A stretch of DNA of 64,000 nucleotides from Bicyclus anynana (taxonomy: Eukaryota > Arthropoda > Insecta > Lepidoptera > Nymphalidae): positions 8,060,001 to 8,124,000 of the forward strand of contig NC_069106.1 in the NCBI RefSeq assembly GCF_947172395.1. The letters run 5' to 3'. The position numbers and the translations under genes were made by a program. Below the pieces are notes generated by a model. The model saw only the letters and a list, made by a program, of their open reading frames with translations. It did not search any database and was not told the origin of the DNA. This document shows positions 44,701-53,421 of the stretch, piece by piece; position 1 is the first letter of the stretch, and each line of letters begins with the position of its first letter.

Positions 44701-47700
44701 TATTAACGTATTTATATTTATATAGTCACGCGGCCGCGCAGACGTTGACAGACACGGGCCGCGCCCGGCCAGTATTCGCGGAAAGAATATTTTGTCTGTG
44801 CGGTGCATGTCTGTAAAGTCCTTTTCATGAAACTTGAACTAAACTTGACAGCACCTTACACAAATGAAAATAAGACCGCCATTACCAAATGACAATAAGT
44901 ACCATTTGTCATTAGCGCCGCGTCTGGGGGACTTATCTTTCTCGAAAATGACTTTATGTGTCTCTAGCTACCTGCTACCGTGTGAATAGACGGTGTCTGT
45001 GGGTGTCTGCCACGCTACTTGTCTGTGACGCACTGTGTCTGTAGATATAAACGGAGCTTTATGAACGTCATACAGGCGACTAAACACTTTATCTTACCCG
45101 AAAACAATACAAAAAGGGAATATCTCAAACAGCACGGAAGCACTGATGGGCAAGTGTTTCTCCTCCCTCGTCATCGCCAAAGACGCCAAGGTGAAAGCTC
45201 TGTTGTCGAAGGTCAACTGGAAGGTCACATGGACAGTGTCGAAAAGTAACTCTTCCCGAAGTAACTCTATGCGCATCTCTTTGTGGTAGAAATGGCGGGC
45301 TACCTGAAATGTTTTATTTTAGTCATCATCATCATCATCCATGAATATTCGACTCACTGTTGAGCACGAGTCTTCTCTCAGAATGAGAGGGGGCTACTAA
45401 TCCACCACGCTGGCCCAATGCGGATTGGCAGACTTCACCCATCTCTGGTATGCAGGTTTTCTTCTAATGTTTTTCCTTCACCGTTTGAGACACGTGATAT
45501 TTAACTACTTATATGTTATTAATATCTACATCAAATTAAAGTGAACTTTAAGAAGTAATGATTAGCTCCACTTTAATTTGAAGAAAATTGAGGTTTAAAT
45601 TTAAATCTTTATTTTTTAAATTTAAAAAATAATATGGCCGGAGGGCTTATATAAGGTTCATTAATATTTTGTTGTTATTATTATTGAATAACAAAAATGA
45701 AGTCCATTTGCTATACTTAGGTATAAATTTTTTTGCTAAAAATAAGTAATCGCAAAGGGAAAGAGATAACCTAATACGTCACAGGCTTCATGACGTAAAT
45801 TTTTTGGTTGTAAACAAAAAAAATCTAGTTTTCAATTTTCATTTGGTCATCGTACAGTAGACAAGTCGTTACAATAAAATAATATTCTGTATAAAAATTT
45901 TAATAAAAAAAATTCAACCGACTTCCAACTCAAAAATTAACCTAAACTAAAAAGCAAAAAATAACATCTTACCTATGTGCTACCTTCTGATCAGTTTGAA
46001 GGCGGTGCCAAGCCAGTGATGTTTTAATTCAAGCCGTTTAAATTACACAATTTATGTGGTTCTTTCAGAAACGGCTTTAATTAAAACATGACACTGGATT
46101 GGCACCGCCTTCAAACTGATCAGAAGGTAGCACATAGGTAAGATGTTATTTTTTGCTTTTTAGTTTAGGTTAATTTTTGAGTTGGAAGTCGGTTGAATTT
46201 TTTTTATTAAAATTTTTATTTTTTAATTTTTAGTGTTAGCACACTGAGTGTGAACAAACCTACTGATTGTCTGACTGTCCTCCGTCTTCATCACCAGACC
46301 CCCTATGCAGTCACAATCCATATGGGTGGAAAATTCTCATCAATATAAAATTTATCAAGTCCAAACACAAGGTAGCTACTGTGAACCGTCGAGAAGTTCC
46401 CTTAACTCTCCTTAATCTTCATCACCAGACCTCTAATACAGTCACAACCTATCCAGGTGGAAAGTTCTCATCAATACAAAATTATCAAGTCAAAACACAA
46501 GGTAGCTACTGTGAACCGTCGAGGAGTTCCCTTAACTATCCTTTGTCTTCATCACCAGACCCCTAATATATTCACAACCCATCTAGGTGGAAAGTTCTCA
46601 TCAATACAAATTTATCAAGTCCAAACACAAGGTAGCTACTGTGAACCGTCGAGGAGTTCTCTTCACTGTCCTTCGTCTTCATCATCAGACCCTTAATACA
46701 GTCACAACCCATCTAGGTGGAAAGTTCTCATCAATACAAATAAATTAAGCCCAAACAAAAGGTACCTGCTGTAAATCGTTGACGAGTTCCATCGTCTGTG
46801 TATCGGCTCCATCATCAGTCCAACTCCAGACCTTCATAAAATTGTAGTGGTTTAAAATACCTTATGGAAACAATAACAAACGCACTAGCCGTCTCTACGA
46901 TTTTCGAAAGTTCCCCTCGATTTCTCCAGGATGCCATCAGCAGATCCTGACATGAAAAAAATGGGACCACCCTGGAATCAAACCCTTCAAAACAAAAAAA
47001 GAATTTTCAAAATCGGTCTACAAATGACGGAATTATCGCTGGACATACATAAAAAAAAAAAAAAAAAAAAAAACATACATACAGCCGAACGTAGAACCTC
47101 CTCCTTTTTGGAAGTCGGTTAAAAATTAAAATATAATACCGCCATCTAGTGTATAGTTAAGAAATTGTTATGAACATTACTAGTAACTAACGCCACCTAG
47201 TGTTCACTCTAAATAATAAATTTGCTTCTAACCAACGTGTTTATACTATAAATAAATTTTACCACGTTAATCATCGGGGGCGTAGCTCAGATGGTAGAGC
47301 GCTCGCTTAGCATGCGAGAGGTACCGGGATCGATACCCGGCGCCTCCAAATAACATTTTATTTTCTAATTTTTTTTAGTACTTTTTTACACTTATATTTT
47401 CAAAATAGGTAACAACTACAAGAACATTGTACTAAAATCGGCGGTTAGGACGCAAAATTCGTAACCTAATTTTGTGACAGCAATTTATCACTGACACTCG
47501 AAGTTTGTTATAAATGACTCTCGTGGACATAAGTTTTAAACGTTTCTCTGTTATTATATTCGGTAGGTATAACTAAAATCTAATTATAATCTGGTAAGTA
47601 CTAAGTACACTTTTCAGTTGTGTGCATTTTGAGAAATTAAATATCACGTGTCTCAAACGCTGGCGGAAAAAACATCGCGAGGAAACGTGTTTACCTGAAG

Positions 47701-50700
47701 AGTGAGAATTTTTGTGAAGCGAGGCCAAGGTTTCTAGGCAGGTTATTTTTTAAGGATTTAAGGAGATTTTGCTGATATTCTTCCCACATCCACTTCCACG
47801 ATAAATACGTATAAAGTAAACACAACCATTTTTTATTAGTTCATTTGTTAGGTCATAATATTTATTTACTTACGGCCTCCGTGACGCAGTGGTATTCGCG
47901 GTGGATTTACAAAACGCAGGCCCTGGGTTCGATCCTCGGCTGGGCAGATTGAGATTTTCTTGTGTTTGTTGAGATGTCCAGGTCTGGCCGGTGGGAGGCT
48001 TCGGCCGTGGCTAATTACCACCCTACCGGCAAAGACGTACCGCCAAGCGATTTAGCGTTCCGGTACGATGTCGTGTAGAAACCCAAAACAAGTGTGGATT
48101 TTCATTCTCCTTCTAACAAGTTAGCCTGCTTCCATCTTAGACTGCATCATCACACATCACATCACAGTAAGATTGTAGTCAAGGGCGAACTTGTAGATAA
48201 TAAAAAAAATGTACATTTAAAAAAAACATCACCTCTCTGATTTGCCCCATAGCGTAATACACGAAACCTCGTCTCTTCGATCTATAATGCAACGTCAACC
48301 CTTGTCGTGTCTCATTCTCACATATAAAACTCGGTGCCCTCATTCTTGGGTAACTGAATTTGAGATACTCGTGCAAATTATCCAATCCATTGAGAAAGTC
48401 CCTCATGTGCCGGCCCAAAACTGATAGAACTCTGTCGTAACCGTACTGCGAGACGAATCCTACGAAGTATACGCCCATTTGGTCCATAAACTCCCGCTCT
48501 GATATGCCTAAAACCTGAAAATAAGTTGTTATTATTAATATAAAAATAATCTATACTAATATTATAAAGCTGAAGAGTTTGTTTGTTTGATTGAAAGCGC
48601 TACTCTCAGGAACTACTTGTCGGATTTGAAACATTATTTCTGCGTTAGATAGCCCATTTATCGAGGAACGCTAAAGGCTATATATTAACCCTGTATTGTT
48701 TGTATGTTTGAAGGTTTGTATGTTTCATACAAACCTTCATCCCCTATTTTACCCGCTTGGGGGTAGAATTGATCAAAATTCTTTCTAAGCGGATGCCTAC
48801 GTCATAAAATCTACCTGCATGCCAAATTACAGCCCGATCCGTCCAGTGGTTTGGGCTGTGCGTGATATCTAAGTTCAGGTATTAATAATGTAACGCCTGT
48901 TGAAAATGTTAGAGCAATTTTCATATAGTTTGATTTATTTCAGTCCATCAATGAGAGCGTCATGTGTGCCTACTATGGGGGCGACAGAGAGGGGAATTAA
49001 CCTTGCTACCTACCGAGAGAGAACTGTTTTTAGTTAGTGCATTTGTTAACTCATAAAATTAGTTATTTTCACAATGTAGTTTTTCGGAATGATTGAATGA
49101 AAAATTACTTAAATTTATTGAATGAATGTAGTTCAAGTAATTTTTGATTAAAAATGTATTGATTACTAACTAAACTATCCTTGCTGCGTACCAAGTAGGT
49201 ACTATATTTATTTTATATAGTTACATAATAGTTTATAATAATTTAACTATTAGTAATAGTTTTTAGACAATCTATTCGCATTATATTTTTCAACAATGGC
49301 CAAATAATTTTTAAATAGATATAAAATACTATAAAAACTATAAATAGATATGGGCGAAGGTTATTTCTAATTTGAATTTTATATTATTAATAAAAGTTTA
49401 AAAAAAAATTTGATTAAAGAATAATATACTTCACAACTAGTTCTATAAATTCACTAATAGTATCATCGGGGATGTAACTCAGTGGTAGAGTGTCTGCTTC
49501 GCATGCTGAAAGTCCTGGGTTCAAATCCCAGCATCTCCACATCTATTCTTTTGTTTTTCCTTTTATTTTTATTTTTTTTTTTACTTTTTTATTTTTGTAG
49601 CACACTAATAGTAGGTGTAAGTATTATTTAAATACTCGTTTTATTTTTTCAAAACATTTTACTTGAGCAAGTGATTGTCAGTTTTTTTTAAAGAAGATAA
49701 ACAATTAGGTTTGTTAGTATGATTAGTATTTGGTTTCTATATTCATTTATTTGGTTAAATCTTTAAAAAAAAAAGTAAAAAAAGATTAATTGTGGCCCAT
49801 GAGGGGATCGAACCCGCGACCTTCGCGTTATTAGCACGACGCTCTAACCAACTGAGCTAATGGGCCGATATTACACATGACGAAATTTTGTATCTGGTTC
49901 TATTTTTCAAACAGACTGAAAATGTAGTCCATGATGCCTTACTTGAGCGTCACGATTTTAGATTCGGTAGATTAGATGATGGTCGCCATCTTGGGGAGGC
50001 CGCCCGGCCATATTTGATTTGTAATGACGTTTCTCAGCTAGTCATGTGTCATCAGAACTCAGAGCGTATGCAAAATTTCATCATAATCCAATAGATTCCA
50101 AGATTTTCTTACATAGATAATTACAAGTGAAGCTTATAATATATGCGTGTAAAAGAATATAATGATAAAATGAAGTATTTATATCAATCTAAATAAAAAT
50201 TATAGCAATTTCACATCAAAGCGTAGTTATGAAATATAAATAGGCTTAATAAACATGTCAACACTTCAGAGTTTCATCGAGTTTCTATTAATAATGAACT
50301 ACCTACGAGTACCTAATTTCGTATGAGCTAATAATAGTGTGGATTTATTAAACTGATTGATCTATTATACAGGATGCTCGGAAGTATAAGCCCATAACTC
50401 TTAATAATAATTCTTTACCGAAAATTAATTAAAAATGTTCAAGGAACATTTGTGTTCTAAAATAAATATTTTCGGGGTAAATAATATTTTTTTCTCAACC
50501 ATGCTTGGAAATTTCAGCATTATTTTGATAACCTTCTCCGAGATAAATCGAACTTGCTGTACTGGTCGAGCATTAGCCGGCAATAGTTGTATGAAAATCC
50601 ATATCTGTCGTGTTTTTATGTCATATCTATGTAAAATTATATCTATGTAAAATCATATTTGTCGTGTAATTTAAAAATGGAACGATCTTCTACTCTGCAA

Positions 50701-51830
50701 TATGGCGACCAAAGAGGTAACTTATCAAAGGTTTAATTTAAATTTCGAACTGACTTGCACATAGAAAGTTGTTTAGTGAAAAATAATACTTTGGCGCGTA
50801 AAAAACTATTGTTATTAGTTGTTCGTCAACTTCGTCATTGGTTTTAAAATAAAAAGTTTAAATTTTTTGGTTTAAAAAAAAAAATTATGCACTTTGGCTC
50901 CTATGAGAGGACTCGTCAACACCTTGAAATTATAGGAAACACTTCCGAGCACTCTGTATATGCATATTGTAGGGGTGCCGAAGAGGAGAATTTCGGATTT
51001 ACTCGAGCGTGGCATAGATAATATTATGCTAGAGACGTACAATCGCTACAAACAGAATTAACAGAATCGACCTGCAGTTTTATCGGATGTCAAGCCGTTA
51101 GCGCTGCAGGCACATGTTTTGTGCACAATTTAATTCATATGAAATTCAATAGTAATACCCAAATTCAATAAAATTTCGATTTCAGAGGCCCCCCCCCCCT
51201 CTGAAATCGAATTTTTTATGAATGCTGTCTTGTTGGTAAGAACTACTAAAAAAATTTAAGGGAAATACTCCCACAACGATGTTTTTATAACTCGCTAGTG
51301 CGCGTTTCGAATTCACCTCTGTCTCTCTGTGTATTGCGATACTAACTCTCGAAACCCGCATTAGCAAGTTATACCAGACGAGGTTACAGAATAAGCCTTA
51401 CTGATGTGAGCCAACCAACGAAGCAAGGACCAAATTGACAGATTTAATTTTATAAAAGTTTGTGTAGTTTGTTACGAAACTACTGGACAGATTTTAAAAA
51501 TTCTTTCACCAATAGATAGCTACATTATCAGAGAGTAATACAGGTTGTATTTTATCCCCGTATTCCGAGAAAATGCGAATTACGCGAGTGAAACCGCGGA
51601 GGTCTGGTTTTATCTATTTTTATTGTATTAATTTTGAATGTTACAACGAATCTCTTACTTGCCTCTTGAGCCTTCTTCGCCAGTCGAGTGATCAAGTTCT
51701 CTGGGTACACCTGGTGGACGGAGAAGGAGGGCTGTTCCACTCCAGCCTGCCTTCTGATGTCCTCCCATCGCTCCTCGCCGTAAGTCTGACGGATGTACTC
51801 CGCCATGTTCTCTAGAAGTAGCCCGTACAT
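33194..51830 (-). CDS. Gyc88E: Atypical soluble guanylyl cyclase, Gyc88E / beta-3 type, 11 coding exons
   Basis: Coding exons in transcription order: 51830-51663, 48514-48233, 45303-45098, 43438-43315, 42466-42325, 38674-38548, 37606-37402, 36518-36372, 35704-35572, 34542-34315, 33594-33194. They total 2163 nt, 720 aa, in one frame. The enzyme makes cGMP from GTP. An HNOB haem domain fills residues 1-~170, with proximal His104 in LDNLHEYLKF and haem-propionate motif Y133-x-S135-x-R137. A PAS-like HNOBA region follows (~200-350), then a signalling coiled coil (~355-395) and the cyclase domain (~400-590). Metal-binding aspartates are D429 (LFSDVVTF) and D473 (ETIGDAYMV). Guanine specificity residues are E469 and C539; N546 and R550 are the transition-state residues. 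The Ser/Thr/Pro-rich tail (~600-720) looks disordered. Gyc88E-type cyclases are known to respond to oxygen and only weakly to NO. Intron 1 has a GC donor. An acceptor-like CAG nine bases before the ATG suggests a spliced 5' leader. Confidence 0.95.
34590..34890 (+). mobile_element. SINE S1 in Gyc88E intron 9
   Basis: TTAGCCCAGTGGATATGACTG through CCGAATATGGGTTGATAATG, ending in a short GATGATGA run. It lies about 50 bases from exon 10. Confidence 0.86.
35826..36140 (+). mobile_element. Penelope-like element fragment with GIY-YIG domain, decayed
   Basis: In Gyc88E intron 8, antisense to the gene. The frame from 35836 encodes SYIGETRRNITIRVKEHIRS, the conserved start of the GIY-YIG endonuclease domain of Penelope-like retroelements. 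A histidine-containing stretch AIAEHFQALG follows. A frameshift near 35995 leads to EKFLELSEIREAI, then a stop, then HPNFNWDHGW, matching the usual order at the C-terminus of these elements. The reverse-transcriptase part is absent. Confidence 0.7.
36571..36905 (-). mobile_element. LINE 3' end (RTE-like), internally deleted
   Basis: The minus strand encodes MLPVMTNGSETWSLSMG, then TQRAMERAMRGVSLRDRI, then AKLNWQWAGHIVRRTDGRW. A deletion then joins directly to the terminal QWTSIG-side sequence. Located in Gyc88E intron 7. Confidence 0.8.
37205..37320 (-). mobile_element. LINE fragment (RTE-like), degraded
   Basis: Reads as the RIRNKVIRRxTK...VAKxxWQRxxIxR segment of the same reverse transcriptase on the minus strand, with many substitutions. 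It lies in the same intron as the 36571-36905 copy and is clearly older. Confidence 0.55.
38088..38252 (-). mobile_element. SINE S2, 3' part
   Basis: ACAAGTTAGCCCTTGACTAC to CGGTTTCTACACGACACC in reverse orientation; the head is missing. Located in Gyc88E intron 6. Confidence 0.75.
38340..38517 (-). mobile_element. SINE S2, 3' part, second copy in the same intron
   Basis: AGTTAGCCCTTGACTACAATC to CTTGGCGGTACGTCTTTGCC, head missing. It ends about 30 bases from the donor of Gyc88E exon 6. Confidence 0.78.
38683..38745. repeat. (ATC)n microsatellite beside a Gyc88E splice acceptor
   Basis: About 20 ATC units with two GTC interruptions, starting eight bases from the AG of Gyc88E intron 5 (acceptor at 38675-38676). 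The Asp- and Met-rich frames read from it are artefacts. Confidence 0.9.
39304..39586 (-). mobile_element. SINE S1, diverged
   Basis: Reverse copy from ATTAACAACCCATATTCAGC to GGGCTATCACGGCTG, with a 25-base deletion after GGGGTTAGGC. Confidence 0.8.
39872..40620. mobile_element. TIR element, family M2, 60-bp near-perfect ends
   Basis: The ends 39872-39931 and 40561-40620 are inverted copies differing at one base in 60, beginning TACAGGGTGTCCCGTAATTA. It is non-coding and about 750 bp long, including a nested family M5 MITE (40069-40214). Located in Gyc88E intron 5. Confidence 0.8.
40069..40214. mobile_element. MITE, family M5, nested in M2
   Basis: Matches 5543-5680 across its length and ends TGAAGTGCACGCCACT. 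It lies wholly inside the 39872-40620 element, so it inserted later. Confidence 0.7.
41044..41280 (+). repeat. Dispersed ~240-bp repeat, copy 2
   Basis: The partner of 32862-33105. The 128-codon minus-strand frame at 41170-41556 starts inside it and crosses two hairpins, so I treat that frame as fortuitous. Confidence 0.75.
41396..41536. repeat. Two adjacent hairpins in tandem
   Basis: Hairpin 1 has arms about 41396-41426 and 41434-41466 (TTCAAACCAC... / ...GTGGTTTGAA, with GGTACCTCG inside). Hairpin 2 has arms 41467-41495 and 41508-41536 (CATACGAAATGCTTCAGTTCC / inverse with a few mismatches). They share a boundary with no gap. Confidence 0.8.
41568..41740 (-). mobile_element. Short palindromic MITE, family M6
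   Basis: Begins AGAGGGCCTAGTGGCAGTTT and contains the GCGCCATCTAGTG block and two CGTTTACG-type inverted segments. It is the reverse orientation of the 43770-44225 array. Located in Gyc88E intron 5. Confidence 0.7.
41887..42062 (+). mobile_element. Helitron-like non-autonomous repeat
   Basis: Starts ATCTATACTAATATTATAAA and ends GGGGTAAAACCACGCGACG. A central deletion removes the CCCCGTATTCC block. Confidence 0.6.
42795..42946 (+). repeat. Minisatellite, 14-bp unit GGGTCATCTGTTAA, about 11 copies
   Basis: Near-perfect tandem copies with point variants (ACGG, GGCC, CAGTT). Located in Gyc88E intron 4. Confidence 0.92.
42979..43140 (-). mobile_element. LINE fragment (RTE-like), internally deleted
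   Basis: The 3' end signature (minus-strand QQ/TVH region, plus-strand CACTGCTGGACATAGGCC) is fused to the ERAMERAILKISLLDRI segment by a deletion. Located in Gyc88E intron 4, next to the 14-bp minisatellite. Confidence 0.6.
43538..43741 (+). mobile_element. Helitron-like non-autonomous repeat, best-preserved copy
   Basis: ATACTAATATTATAAAGCTG at the left end to CCGCGCGGCGTCGGCTAGTT at the right end. It can serve as the reference copy for this family in the window. Located in Gyc88E intron 3. Confidence 0.65.
43770..44225 (+). repeat. Tandem array of family M6 MITE, ~165-bp unit, 2.7 copies
   Basis: The marker GGAATTGAAACGGTTGT recurs at 43791, 43965 and 44130 (spacing 174 and 165). The last two units are essentially identical. 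Solitary copies occur elsewhere in the window, so a transposon has been amplified in tandem here. Located in Gyc88E intron 3. Confidence 0.85.
44620..45060. mobile_element. TIR element with TCCGTTTATATCTACAGACA ends
   Basis: About 440 bp. The left end is near 44624 and its inverse (TGTCTGTAGATATAAACGGAG) ends near 45056. The interior is non-coding, with several TGTCTG repeats. It ends 38 bases from the donor of Gyc88E exon 3. Confidence 0.65.
45324..45508 (-). mobile_element. SINE S1, 3' part
   Basis: The ATCATCATCATC tail start, ATTCGACTCACTGTTGAGCA, then the body to GAGACACGTGATATTTAAC; no head. The tail is about 20 bases from the acceptor of Gyc88E exon 3. Confidence 0.75.
45892..47122. 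mobile_element. Hairpin-plus-tandem-repeat element, family F, longest copy
   Basis: A left hairpin has arms 45892-46039 and 46069-46219 around a 29-base loop. Next come four to five 130-bp direct repeats (46249-46790), then a unique tail with an A-run and the end TTGGAAGTCGGTT. The outer ends are short inverted repeats (AACCGACTTC / GAAGTCGGTT). It is non-coding. The superfamily is unknown to me. Located in Gyc88E intron 2, beside tRNA-Ala(AGC). Confidence 0.75.
46249..46790 (+). repeat. Tandem repeat, 130-bp unit, 4-5 copies
   Basis: The unit start GTGAACCGTCGAG recurs at 46381, 46511 and 46641, with degenerate units at 46249 and 46771. It differs from the 1618 array by a 7-base indel in the linker (CAAACACAAGG against CACATGG). 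Confidence 0.9.
47276..47348 (+). tRNA. tRNA-Ala (anticodon AGC)
   Basis: A 73-nt cloverleaf with a fully paired 7-bp acceptor stem, including the G3:U70 pair that identifies alanine tRNA. The anticodon stem is CTCGC/GCGAG around loop TTAGCAT; the T stem is CCGGG/CCCGG; the discriminator is A. The T loop reads ATCGATA, a form I know from insect tRNA-Ala. A T4 Pol III terminator lies at 47356-47359. No intron. It sits in Gyc88E intron 2 and is transcribed against that gene. Confidence 0.97.
47609..47690 (+). mobile_element. SINE S1, internal fragment
   Basis: ACTTTTCAGTTGTGTGCATTT to AACATCGCGAGGAAACGTG only. Confidence 0.65.
47872..48212 (+). mobile_element. SINE S2, full length
   Basis: ACGGCCTCCGTGACGCAGTGG to an A-rich tail at 48199-48209, ending about 22 bases from the donor of Gyc88E exon 2, antisense to the gene. 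Confidence 0.87.
48550..48700 (+). mobile_element. Helitron-like non-autonomous repeat, 3'-truncated
   Basis: CTATACTAATATTATAAAGC to GCTATATATTAACCCTGTATT, then it breaks into unrelated sequence with an 18-base palindrome around TTTGTATG/CATACAAA. Confidence 0.55.
49468..49539 (+). tRNA. tRNA-Ala (anticodon CGC), one anticodon-stem mismatch
   Basis: A 72-nt cloverleaf. The acceptor stem GGGGATG/CATCTCC contains the alanine G3:U70 pair; the D stem is ACTC/GAGT; the T stem is CTGGG/CCCAG; the discriminator is A. Anticodon loop TTCGCAT reads CGC. The anticodon stem TCTGC/GCTGA has one T:T mismatch (29:41), so this copy may be weakly functional. A TTTT terminator starts at 49549. It lies in Gyc88E intron 1, opposite in direction to the host gene. 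Confidence 0.85.
49793..49866 (-). tRNA. tRNA-Ile (anticodon AAT)
   Basis: A 74-nt cloverleaf on the minus strand, beginning GGCCCATTAGCTCAGTTGG and ending CATGGGCCA. The seven acceptor pairs are intact, the anticodon loop contains AAT, and A and B boxes are canonical. A seven-T run (plus-strand A's at 49777-49783) ends the transcript. It runs in the same direction as Gyc88E, inside its intron 1, 253 bases from the tRNA-Ala(CGC) gene. Confidence 0.96.
50368..50960. mobile_element. Inverted-repeat element, family M1
   Basis: Ends ACAGGATGCTCGGAAGTATA and the inverse CACTTCCGAGCACTCTGTA. The interior shares GAAAATTAATTAAAAATGT with the other copies. Located in Gyc88E intron 1. Confidence 0.65.
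51175..51211. repeat. 14-bp inverted repeat around an 11-C run
   Basis: TTCGATTTCAGAGG, a C-run, then CCTCTGAAATCGAA. The loop is nine cytosines. Located in Gyc88E intron 1. Confidence 0.85.
51475..51612 (+). mobile_element. Helitron-like repeat, diverged
   Basis: GAAACTACTGGACAGATTTT, TTTATCCCCGTATTCC and GAGTGAAACCGCGGAGG mark a worn copy inside Gyc88E intron 1. Confidence 0.45.
51656..51662 (-). other. GC 5' splice site of Gyc88E coding intron 1
   Basis: The frame requires exon 1 to end at the GAG codon (51665-51663). The intron then starts GCAAGTA, with AG before it and the extended consensus typical of GC donors. Using the nearby GTAAGA (51658 downward) instead adds four bases and shifts the frame of exon 2. 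Confidence 0.8.
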
Positions 51831-51874
51831 TGTGGTATCTGGGAATAGAGAAGTCGTATTTTAAAATCCGTTAA

Positions 51875-52184
51875 GAAGCCGTGATAGCCCAGTGGATATG
51901 ACCTCGGCCTCTGATTCCGGGGGGTGTGGGTTCGAATCCGATCCGGGGCATGCACCTCCAATTTTTCAGTTGTGTGCATTTTAAGAAATTAAATATCAAG
52001 TGTCTCTAACGGTGAAGGAAAACATCGTGAGGAAATCTACATACCAGAGAACTTTCTTAATTCTCTGCGTGTGTGTAGTCTGCCAATTCGCATTGGACCA
52101 GCGAGGTGAACTATTGGCCTAACCCCTCTCATTCTGAGAGGAGACTCGAGCTCAGCAGCAGAATATGGATTGATAACGATTATA
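51875..52184 (+). mobile_element. SINE S1, near full length
   Basis: AGCCGTGATAGCCCAGTGGAT to AGAATATGGATTGATAACG. It lies just upstream of the first Gyc88E coding exon and opposite in direction. Confidence 0.88.
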
Positions 52185-52284
52185 AAAACGATTTATTCGT
52201 CAGCAGGCCTTTTTTAATTTGTTATTTGTCAATTTTTTCGAGTTTATTGGTCTATTAAAGAATTATGACTTATGCATTCAATAT

Positions 52285-53007
52285 ACAGGTTGCTCGGGAG
52301 TATTTCCCATAACTGTAGGATTATATTCTGTAAGGAAAATTAATTAAAAATGTCCAAGGAACATGTGTTCTATAATGAATATTTTCGGAGTATTATATTA
52401 TTTTGAGAGTTTCTTTTTAAGATTACCTATTTAGCTATTTATGTTAATCTGTTTGTAATTAGAATTTTTGAGATTCGGGAAACACACAGACTTACACGTA
52501 CAAACATAGACCGATAAAATTTGGCACATGTTTAGAAGCTGGAACACTGATGCATATACAGGATGCTTGGGAGTATTTCCCATTACTCTAGGGTTATATT
52601 CTTTAAGGAAAATTAATTAAAAATGTCCGAGAAACATGTGTTATTAAATGAATATTTTTGGAGTAAAAAATATTTCTTTTGTAAATCATGTCCCTTATAT
52701 CGCATCTTTACATTATGACCTAGCCAAAGTTATTCATTGATAAATATCATGAAGTAGCTTACTAGTAAACCGCGGAGTGCCAGTTGCAATACCTCGTCAA
52801 TATCGACAGCCTTACCACTACAATTACGTATTTTAAAATGCAAGGCTTAGATAAAGGCGTATGTTACATGGATAGTCGGAATTTATTTAATTTTAAGTAT
52901 GATAACATTTTTTTTCTTTTTTAGTAAAAAAAAGTTATGCAGTTCGACTTCTATAAGTGGACTAGTCAACCTTGAAGTTATGGGAAATTCTCCCGAACAT
53001 CCCGTAT
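52285..53007. mobile_element. Two overlapping family M1 elements
   Basis: Left ends occur at 52285 (ACAGGTTGCTCGGGAGTATT) and 52559 (ACAGGATGCTTGGGAGTATT), but only one right end is present (near 53007, CCCGAACATCCCGTA). This implies one copy inserted in another, or a deletion. Confidence 0.6.
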
Positions 53008-53399
53008 AAAGTGGGTTACATACATACAAACGTGTCCATAGATAACTTTAATTTTTATAATTGGTTAAAAAGACGTTCCTGAAAATCAGCCTTGTATAGA
53101 TGCCCTACGTCTTGTAGCTCAAGATTTATTATTTTAATCTGACCCTTGAATCTATCAATTACATGTAATGGACTTACGATCTGGCCAAAGCCATTAATTT
53201 GGCCCGTCACTGTGAGGTCTTAAATGGGTCAAATGTGGTAAATGTTATAACAAGGGACAAGGGTGTTGGGTTGTATATTTAGAGATTTGGACATTAATTA
53301 AAAGGTTTAATTTACTTGATTTTTTTTTAAATTTGAACTATCGAGAGTGTCATTTATATTAATTTATAAACAAAGCTAAACCACACGTGATATTTTTTT

Positions 53400-53421
53400 A
53401 ATAATAATAATAATAATAATA
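53400..53421 (+). repeat. (AAT)n microsatellite at the edge of a family F element
   Basis: About seven ATA units directly at the left border of the 53403-53902 element. Confidence 0.8.
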
